Both the position numbers and the translations under genes were made by a program. From the NCBI GenBank assembly GCA_001972305.1, contig BDDD01000179.1, forward strand, positions 299,397 to 363,396: a stretch of 64,000 bases of DNA. Reading direction: 5' to 3'. The notes below the pieces were generated by a model. It saw only the letters and a list, made by a program, of their open reading frames with translations, did not search any database and had not been told where the DNA came from. Positions 56,431-64,000 of this stretch are shown here, one piece after another. How positions within the stretch are numbered: position 1 is the stretch's first letter; every line of letters starts with the position of its first letter. This DNA comes from Cephalotus follicularis (taxonomy: Eukaryota; Streptophyta; Magnoliopsida; Oxalidales; Cephalotaceae).

Positions 56431-57536
56431 CACACTCGAGACCACGCATACATATCTTGTCCCCCGTTGTACAACCTTCTCTGCACGTCCATAAGGATCA
56501 CATAACAAAACAAACATCAAGTGCATCGTTTAACTTAGAACATAAAACTCTTAACATAACTTATGCCCATCCTGGGCCTTACACTAACATTGCACCCCTG
56601 GCCACCCTCTCCAGGGACACCTTCCCTGCTGCCTTGCTAAGCCCAACATCAACATCACCCTAGGGACACCCTGCCTCCCCAGGGTAAAGCTCTTTAAACA
56701 TAAACATCCACATTGGGCTTAACTACTCTTCCCCGCTAAGCTCATTTCTGCTATACTAGCCTGGGGACTCTCTAGCTCCCCGGCCAGACCTGAGATCACA
56801 AAACTCAAAACATGAAAAGTTCATAAAAACGCATGATAACCACATCTATAAACTCAAAACATCCATAAACATTCTTTAAAGTATCATATCATTACATATT
56901 TCTAGCCCTGGTATACATACAATGCCTTCCCTGGCATAAACATATACTTACACAAAGAAAGCTCTCACCTGCTCTACTATAAAAGAAGGGTAAAGGAACC
57001 CAAAGGAATGCCCAATGCTATGCAATGCTAAAGCTCGAGCTGACATTCCGTGCTGCTGAGCTCAAAAACTACCTTGCTTAGCTATCTACTGCTGAGCAGG
57101 AGGGTCTGCAAAAGGAGTTGTGAGGGGATTCGTTCAATTGACTAAGTGACTGGGAACAAAACGTCCTCTGGTACATCCATAAAAAGGAATGTGCTGAAGA
57201 AAACTTTCCATGAGCATGAATAACTATCCCAACTGGGGAAAAAGACTGTATACAAAGCATATCTCATGGCATACAATAAGGAAAAGCTCAAAGCACTTGA
57301 AGAAAATTACTCTTTTCTCTGCTTAGCTAGTTCTAGAATATTCATGAAAGCTGAAATAAACATAAGAATTCAACTGATTAAAAGAAGGACAACTGATAAA
57401 GAACTGGGGTCCTTCCCGGCTAGACACCCGAGGAGAACAACTATGCTAGAACTGGCTTTTCTTTGTTGTGCTTGCTATGTTGTTGACATAAATATACTTG
57501 CCAACTTATAGTGGCCTGAGCTGAGCTGGTTTTTTG

Positions 57537-57632
57537 GCCAAAGCCGAGCTGGGCAGCTTACCTGCCGACTCATCTGTTTCGGTTATTTTAGCCAAAGCCA
57601 AGCTGGGCGGCGTACCTGCTGACTCATCTGTT
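57537..57632. repeat. Two tandem 53-bp units in TE15
   Basis: GCCAAAGCC(G/A)AGCTGGGC...GACTCATCTGTT at 57537 and 57590. An inverted repeat GGGACT-AA-AGTCCC at 57661-57674 lies just left of the TE16 insertion. Confidence 0.75.
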
Positions 57633-58069
57633 ATGCTTTGCTTGCTGCTTTTCTGGGCTGGGGACTAAAGTCCCGATCTAACACCCCGCGCCCGTAGGGC
57701 GGACACGTGGCATTACTCTCAATCCAAAATACAATACAATGGTCGGGACTAGCAATAAGAAAATGCGGAAAACTTTAAAACTTTCCAATACGTATCATCT
57801 GCGGAAGATACAATACACTGATCCATGCATACGGTGCAATACATTACAAATCCTTTACAATACAAGTCTTTTACAATACATTATCAATCTTTCAATATAG
57901 TATTACAATGCAATACATTTCCATCCTTCACTACAATATCTTTATCAGCTTCGAGATACCCACGAAGTCCTGCGGTCAACGGGTCTTCAGTCCTTCTGTC
58001 CACTGCTACCTGCTGCCCTACCTATGCCGCACACAAAGCTACAACACAGCCCCACCTCGAAGGATGGGG

Positions 58070-58086
58070 TTAGCCACACTGGCTAA
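58070..58086 (-). promoter_or_regulatory. TTAGCC/GGCTAA hairpin, TE16 3' LTR
   Basis: Perfect six-base arms with a five-base loop (ACACT on the plus strand), about 390 bp from the LTR end. The 5' LTR copy is at 63549-63565 with one pair lost. Confidence 0.65.
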
Positions 58087-58218
58087 GCAGAAACCCCATG
58101 CAGCATGTATGCATGTACAATGTGCAATATCGGTGACAATCTATACAATATCAATGTGCGGTGTACAATATCAATGCATGACTTGGAAAATGTACATGTA
58201 CAATTGGCGATCAGACTA

Positions 58219-58250
58219 CCCGTATGACAGTGGCCATAACAGAGCATACG
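58219..58250 (-). promoter_or_regulatory. CCGTATG/CATACGG inverted repeat, TE16 LTR
   Basis: Seven-base perfect arms, the TE16 form of the CCGT...ACGG element. Confidence 0.5.
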
Positions 58251-59056
58251 GATAGGATCTATAACAATCAATCAATGGCAGACACTCAATGGTGGTGTAT
58301 GAAACACCCAATCAATCAATCAATATCCTATAGAGCATACGTCCAGTGTCAATACAATGTCAATAAGTTAGCAATGATCAATCGCACGAAAGGTAGTTCT
58401 TTAAGGAACCAAGGGTTAAAAATCGTTCTTTAAGGTTAGTAAAACTAGTTACAACCGTCAATTTAACATTTCAACCTTTCTATTAACAATTAGGTCAAGG
58501 ATTTACTAAAAACCCTAAAAACCCCAATTTCACTCAATACATTCAATTCAATCATTCAATCAGTCACTCAATCATGCAATTCAATCAATCAATCAATAAA
58601 GTAGTAGGCAATTCAGTAAAGAAGTCCTACCTGTCACTGAAGCTTCAAAAGTTGAGCTCCCAATCAATCGATTGGCAGAAATCACCCAATAATCCGCTAC
58701 TTTCTTATTCAATCGGTAAGCCACCACCTGTAATCGGTGTCCTTGTTGAAGGAGCTGCAAATCCGGTTGCAAGAGAGGAAGATGAAGGCTCCAGCTAAAG
58801 AGAGAGAGGGAGAAGGATAGAGTGAGGGAGAAAGATGTGTAAAAATGAGAGAGTGAGAGTGAGAATTGACTTATATAGTCGATTCGGTCAACTCTCCGAA
58901 ACTCAGCTCAAAATCCCGACTATACATGCATAAAGCCAATACAATATCAGAAGGTATAAGAATACCTTAGTTCAAAACAGTTCAGTACGGTCCAAAACGA
59001 TACAATACGGTACGATGTATGCATGAACAGTACAAAAGGGAATTCGGGTCGTCACA

Positions 59057-59070
59057 TTCTCCACTCCTTA
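59057..59070 (-). other. TE16 polypurine tract
   Basis: Minus-strand AAGGAGTGGAGAA before the LTR, with GAATCTGGGGACCAGATTC as flank, itself a near-palindrome (59077-59098). Confidence 0.8.
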
Positions 59071-59149
59071 AAAGAATCTGGTCCCCAGATTCATCGGTCA
59101 AACAGTTAATCAGTCAAAAAGGAGAGGATATGTCTCTCTCATATCGTCC

Positions 59150-61600
59150 TCGTGCTCCCAGGTGCGCTCCATAGAACCATGATACTGCCATAGAACACTG
59201 ACCAAAGGGATGGTCTTGTTCCTCAATACTCTGATCTGTCAGTCAACAATCTGTATAGGAGTCTCTGTAAACGATAAGTCAGGTTCCAGCTAAATCTGAC
59301 CATACTCAATGATGTGTGAAGGATCTCGAACATATCTCCTCAACTGAGAAACATGGAACACATCATGCACTCCCGACAATGCTGGAGGCAAAGCAAGCAT
59401 GTAAGCAAGTCGGCCAATCCGATCCAATACCTCGAAAGGTCCAATAAAACGAGGAGAAAGCTTTCCTTTCTTCCCGAATCTCAAGACTCCTTTAGTGGGC
59501 GACACTTTAAGAAAAACATGGTCACCAACACTAAACTCCAAGCCTCTGCGATGAACATCAGCATAGCTTTTTTGTCTACTCTATGCAACAATCAATCGGT
59601 CTCTAATCAATTTCACTTTCTCTACGGTAATCTGTACAATCTCTGGCCCCAAAATACTCTTTTCACCGACCTGATCCCAACAAACTGGCGATCGGCACTT
59701 CCTACCATATAGGGCTTCATAGGGAGCCATCTGTATGCTCTAGTGATAACTATTGTTATGCGAGAACTCAATCAAATGCAAGTAGTCATCCCAACTACCT
59801 CCAAAGTCGAGAACGCATGCTCGAAGCATGTCCTCCAACGTCTGAATGGTCCTTTCAGACAAACCATCTGTTTGGGGATGAAAAGCAGTGCTGAAACTCA
59901 ATTATGTACCCATAGCTACCTTTAACTTCCTCCAAAACCCAGAAGTGAAGCGAGAGTCTTGATCTGAAACAATGCTGACAGGAGCTCCATGTGCCTTAAC
60001 AATCTCTTTCGTGAACAATCTGGACAACTTTTCTCTAGAATAAGTCATCCGAATCGATAGAAGGTGGGCCAACTTCGTGAGTCGATCGACCATAACCCAT
60101 ATACCATCATGTCTATCATGAGTCAGAGGTAACCCAGACACAAAATCCATGGTAATGTGCTCCCATTTCCACTCAGGAATGAGCAAAGGTTGTAGCAAGC
60201 CCGCCGGTCTCTGGTGCTCTACCTTTACTTGCTGACAAGTGAGGCATCTCGATACAAACTCTGTGATTTTTCTCTTCATGCCATTCCACCAATAGCTAAG
60301 TTTTAGGTCATGATACATCTTCGTACTCCCTGGATGAACAGAGAGACAAGATTTATGAGCTTGAGAAAGAAGCTCTTCCTTCAACTCGCTATCGGCTGAA
60401 ATGCAAATTCTATTCCTGTATCTCAATAACCCATCTGTAGATAGAGAGAAATCGGGTTTCGATCCTTCATCAATAGCAGTAGCCACTTTCTGTAATCCAG
60501 TATCAACTATCCTACCCAAGGGTAGCATTCTTCTATGTCAATCTAGTCAATGCTGTAGCAATACGGAAAGAACTCTCAACAGACCGACGATAATACCCTG
60601 CTAAACCCAAGAAGCTGTGAACTTCGGAAGCATTCGTCGGTCGTTTCCAATCTTTCACTGCCTCTACTTTTGATGGATCCACTGATAAACCATCACCGGA
60701 AACAATATGCCCAAGAAAAGCAACCTCCGATAACAAAAACTTGCACTTGTCGAATTTGGCATACAATCGATGATCCCTCAAAATTTGCAATACAATGTAG
60801 AGGTGCTAGGCATGCTCCTCATCGGTCCTGGAATAGACCAAGAGGTCATCAATGAACACTACAAAGAACTGATCCAAATACTGTTTGAACACTCAGTTCA
60901 TCAGGTCCATGAAAGCCATAGGAGCATTATTCACACAAAAAGGCATAACCAAGAACTCCTAATGGCCCTATCTCGATCTGAAAGCCGTCTTTGGAATATC
61001 CTCCGGTCTGACTTTCAACTGGTGGTAGCCCGATCTCAAGTCGAGCTTAGAAAACACTATCGTTCCTCTAAGCTGATTGAACAGCTCATCAATGTGTGGT
61101 AGAGGGTACTTATTCTTCACTGTAACTTTACCGATCTGTTGGTAGTCAATACACATACGGAGCGATCCATCTTTCTTCTTGACAAAAAGAACAGGTGCTC
61201 CCCAGGGTGAAGCACTAGGTCTTATAAAACCTTTGTCAAGAAGATTCTGTAACTGTATCTTTAACTCTTTCAATTCTACTGGTGCCATTCAAAACGATGC
61301 TCGAGAAATCGGTGCAGTTCCTGGTATCAAATCAATCACAAACTCTATCTCTCTGTATAGCAGCAACGACGTCAAATCCCGAGGAAAAACATCTCCGAAC
61401 TCGCAAACCACTGGAATATCCTCCAGTTCTGGCCGCCATCTGTCAGTATCGAGCACATGTGCCAGAAACCCCTGGCATCCTTGTCGTAACAATCTGTCCG
61501 CATGCAAAGCCAAAATCATCGGAACAAACAATGGCTCTAAGGTGCCTAGAAACCGGAAAGGTGGTCGTCCTGGTGGACTGAAAACCACTACTTTCCGATG
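59150..61600 (-). pseudogene. TE16 pol remnant (reverse transcriptase, integrase, chromodomain)
   Basis: Minus-strand pol. Reverse transcriptase is at about 60700-61330 ([50 protein letters not shown]). Part of the region after it reads [20 protein letters not shown]. Integrase is at about 59560-60500 ([66 protein letters not shown]). The C-terminal region and tail are at about 59150-59540 (VFLKVSPTKGVLRFGKKGK, RFIGPFEVLDRIG). Incomplete and broken. Confidence 0.92.
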
Positions 61601-62989
61601 ACAATCCACCCGAGCAAAGCTAGCAGACAACCAATCCATGCCAAGAATCACATCTAGGCAATCCATCGGTAAAACAATAAGATCGGCTAACAAGAAACGA
61701 TCATCAATCTTAACAATACAATCTCTACACACTCGATTGGTGGTCGCTGACTCACCGAGAGGTGTGGATACCTCCAACACGAAAGGAAGGTACTCAAGCC
61801 TCAAACCAACATGGGAGACAAAATGCAATGCAATGAATGAATGGGATGAACCTGAATCAATAAGAACCCGTGCTGGAAGTTGAAAGAGTCGAATGGTACC
61901 TCCAATCACAACATCGGACCCTGTTGCAGCACTCGGTTCCATAGCAAACACTTTAGCCTGAACTGTCGGAGCATAACTCATAGGCTGCTTCCCCCTGAAC
62001 TGCGAAGTCCCACAGGAAGAAGGCGGTACACTAGCTGTCGGTCCCTGTGGGGGCGGTGCCCGTTGTGTCTGATCAAATCCTCTAGGGCGAGAACTCCGAG
62101 GACAATCTCTAGCAATGTGGTCAGAACCCCCACAAACCAAGCAATGGCCTAAGAACCATCTACAATTCTCAGAAGTATGGTTGGTCTTCTGACAATGCAC
62201 ACAAGGAACCGTAGCACTCTGATTACCGCTCCCAGAAAGTCTGGAGGGTATACCCTGACTAGGTGCTGAAGATCGGTCTCCTCGGCATGCGTTCCTCGAT
62301 CTACCTCTCCTCCAAGAACGGGACAGATTCCCACTATCCTGATTGCTACTCTGAGAACCAGGTGAGGGGCTACCATCAGTCTTCTGTGATTTAGCACTGC
62401 CACTGTCACTACCGCTCTGCCAAGAAGAAGGAGTAGGCCTGGTATGGGCTATATTTCTCATCTGTCTAGCCTCTGCTGCAATATCCTGGAGCTGCATAGC
62501 TCGGGAAGAAATATCAGATATGGAGGTCAACCCGAAGGGGGTCAGTTGCCTCCTCAAATCCAATCTCAGTCCCCGAAGGAACTTCTTTGCTCTACACTCT
62601 TGGCTTTCTACTAAGTATGGGGTGGATCGGGCTAGCTGCGTGAACCTCGCCTCATACTCAGCAACTGTCATGCTCCCTTGTACCATGTTAGCAAATTCAA
62701 TTTCTCTTCTGTCTATCTCTACCTGAGGGTAGTACCGTGCATAGCATTCTCTTTTGAAGGCATCCCAAGAGTGGAATGTACCATTCCTTGTCCAATCTGT
62801 GTTGACCATAGCCCACCAGTGCTCAACTTCTCCTTGGAGCAAATACATTACCAATACCAATCTCTGTTCATCATCACATCCCATGACCTCAAAGGTATTC
62901 TCCAAATGGGTTAGCCAAGACTCAGCAAGGGTAGGATCAGGGAGTCCTACAAATGCTGGAGGCTGCAACCTTAAGAAACGGCTCAACAA
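61600..62989 (-). pseudogene. TE16 gag and protease region
   Basis: A long open minus-strand frame from about 62989. Gag core at about 62550-62900 (AESWLTHLENTFEVMGCDDE, EVEHWWAMV, GSMTVAEYEARFTQLA). A Ser/Arg-rich linker follows. Paired zinc knuckles at about 62100-62200 (CVHCQKTNHTSENC, CLVCGGSDHIARDC). Aspartic protease at about 61640-61900 (LIDSGSSHSFIALHF, VILGMDWL). The best-preserved gag in the window. The element as a whole is broken. Confidence 0.93.
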
Positions 62990-63141
62990 CGGGGATGATC
63001 AGATTCAATCACTTTCAATTCCAATATCAATATCTTTTCCAATAAAAATAGCATGAATAAGCAAAAACATATATCATGAAAATCCATTCAGCCAATCTCA
63101 GTCAACGCATTAATATACTTAGCTAGCGGGCCGACCAATGT

Positions 63142-63152
63142 CTCTGATACCA
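63142..63152 (-). other. TE16 primer binding site
   Basis: TGGTATCAGAG on the minus strand, five bases from the LTR. Confidence 0.9.
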
Positions 63153-63157
63153 TACAT

Positions 63158-64000
63158 TAACACCCCGCGCCCGCAGGGCGGACACGTGGCATTACTCTCA
63201 ATCCAAAACACAATACAATGTTCAGGACTAGCAATATAAAAATGCAGAAAACTTTAAAACTTTGCAACACGTATCATCTGCGGAAGATACAATACACTGA
63301 TCCATACATACGGTGCAATACAATACAAATCCTTTACAATACAAGTCTTTTACAATACATTATAAATCTTTCAATACGGTATTACGATGCAATACATTCC
63401 CATCCTTCACTACAATATCTTTATCGGCTTCGAGATACCCACGAAGTCGTGCGGTCAACGGGTCTTCAGTCCTTCTGTCCACTGCTACCTGCTGCCCTAC
63501 CTATGCCGCACACAAAGGTACAACACCGCCCCACCCCGAAGGATGGGGTTAGCGACACTGGCTAAGCATAAACCCCATGCAGCATGTATGCATGTACAAT
63601 GTGCAATATCGGTGACAATCTATACAATATCAATGTGCGGTGTACAATATCAATGCATGACATGGCAAATGTACATGTACAATTGGCGATCAGACAACCC
63701 GTATGACAGTGGCCCATAACAGAGCATACGGATAGGATCTATAACAATCAATCAATGGCAGACACTCAATGGTGGTGTATGAAACACCCAATCAATCAAT
63801 ATCCTATAGAGTATGCGACCGGTGTCAATACAATGTCAATAAGTTAGCAATGATCAAACCCACGGAAGGTAGTCCTTCAAAAAGGGTGGGAGATCTATCT
63901 ACGGTTCTCAGACTGATCAGGTCTGGAATGCATAGATCTTCCAGCCTATGGCTGGGCCAATACAATCTCGATGAGCTACAACCAAGGGAGCTACTGATAC
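63158..64000 (-). repeat. TE16 5' LTR (cut by window end)
   Basis: Matches 57679-58380 closely, with small differences. After about 63870 it departs from the 3' copy, so a variant or inserted stretch may begin there. Confidence 0.88.

Larger units (their letters stand above)
55866..57678 (+). mobile_element. TE15: probable LTR interrupting the CACTA transposase
   Basis: Starts TGTCAGGACCC exactly where the transposase frame is lost; GTGCA at 55861-55865 would be the left duplication. GC-rich, without coding. It ends at the TE16 insertion and should resume beyond the window. An LTR is inferred from the TG start and the abrupt edge; orientation and family are unknown. Confidence 0.55.
57679..59056 (-). 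repeat. TE16 3' LTR (1.38 kb)
   Basis: Much shorter than the other LTRs and without the GTCGAC arrays. It keeps the TTAGCC/GGCTAA hairpin (58070-58086), a CCGTATG/CATACGG inverted repeat (58219-58250), CAATCAAT runs and a TATATA box near 58872-58877 (minus strand). Confidence 0.92.
57679..64000 (-). mobile_element. TE16: gypsy chromovirus inside TE15 (continues past window)
   Basis: 3' LTR 57679-59056, pol, gag, primer site 63142-63152 and the first part of the 5' LTR 63158-64000. Left duplication would be CGATC (57674-57678). The LTR begins TGTGACGACCC on the minus strand but ends GGTGTTA, so its ends are TG...TA rather than TG...CA. The LTR copies differ by roughly 5 percent by eye in the first 180 bp. 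Broken in several places and pol is incomplete. Confidence 0.93.

Noticed and set aside
55865-56663. Overlapping frames in TE15
   Set aside because: GC-rich degenerate repeats; no domain, and frames overlap on both strands.
13478-63152. tRNA-like sequence at several LTR edges
   Set aside because: Only 11 bases complementary to initiator-methionine tRNA, always next to an LTR: primer sites, not tRNA genes.

Overview
This window reads as part of a large, repeat-rich flowering-plant genome, probably a eudicot. The evidence is: Ty3/gypsy elements of the Tekay/Del chromovirus type with LTRs of 1.4 to 3.2 kb, primer sites matching initiator-methionine tRNA, two CACTA DNA transposons with a plant-type TNP2 transposase, and captured exon fragments of plant-like cationic amino acid transporter and kinesin-4 genes. 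I see no intact host gene. Nearly every base that can be assigned belongs to a transposable element, and most elements sit inside other elements. The retroelements are treated here as broken fossils.

Layout, left to right. TE1 (1-3922, +) is the 3' part of a gypsy element with a complete LTR. 3923-6654 is an unassigned stretch followed by an LTR-like fragment rich in CGTCGACG-type motifs (TE2). TE3 (6660-30543, -, duplication ATTTC) is a gypsy element of about 9.5 kb whose 3' LTR was split by a solo LTR (TE4, 6870-9629, duplication ACAAC) and by an 11.6-kb composite (TE5, 10217-21839, duplication TAACA). TE5 holds half of another element (TE6, 10935-16031, -) and a solo LTR (TE7, 18480-21193). 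To the right of TE3 is a Ty1/copia-like leader and LTR (TE8) entered by a CACTA end (TE9, from 32902). Behind that end lie exon fragments of a kinesin-4 and a cationic amino acid transporter, separated by two copies of one LTR-derived piece.

Further right comes a deep nest: gypsy remnant TE10 (about 36056-38592, -), LTR piece TE11 (38593-38860), TE12 (38861-43549, +, 5' LTR, primer site and gag), CACTA TE13 (from 43550, transposase at 54976-55865), gypsy TE14 inside it (46076-54001, -, duplication ATGAG), LTR TE15 (55866-57678) interrupting the transposase, and gypsy TE16 (57679 to the window end, -) inside TE15.

The most unusual signals are structural and shared by otherwise divergent LTRs. 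(1) Arrays of GTCGAC-centred hexamers spaced mostly 20-22 bp, with 28-31 bp as the second class, lie 1.0-1.4 kb into the LTR in eight elements; five of these also carry a second cluster 160-330 bp in. Three of the main arrays have ten sites over about 190-205 bp. (2) A short hairpin 300-410 bp before the LTR end (about 700 bp in TE12) keeps its pairing while its sequence changes between families (TTAGCC/GGCTAA, CTGAG/CTCAG, CTGACC/GGTCAG). (3) A smaller hairpin has a constant GGAG(T/G) loop and covarying stem. (4) A CCGT...ACGG inverted repeat lies upstream of these in most families. Together these suggest a conserved cis-regulatory and RNA-structural layout in these chromovirus LTRs that I do not recognise from described families.
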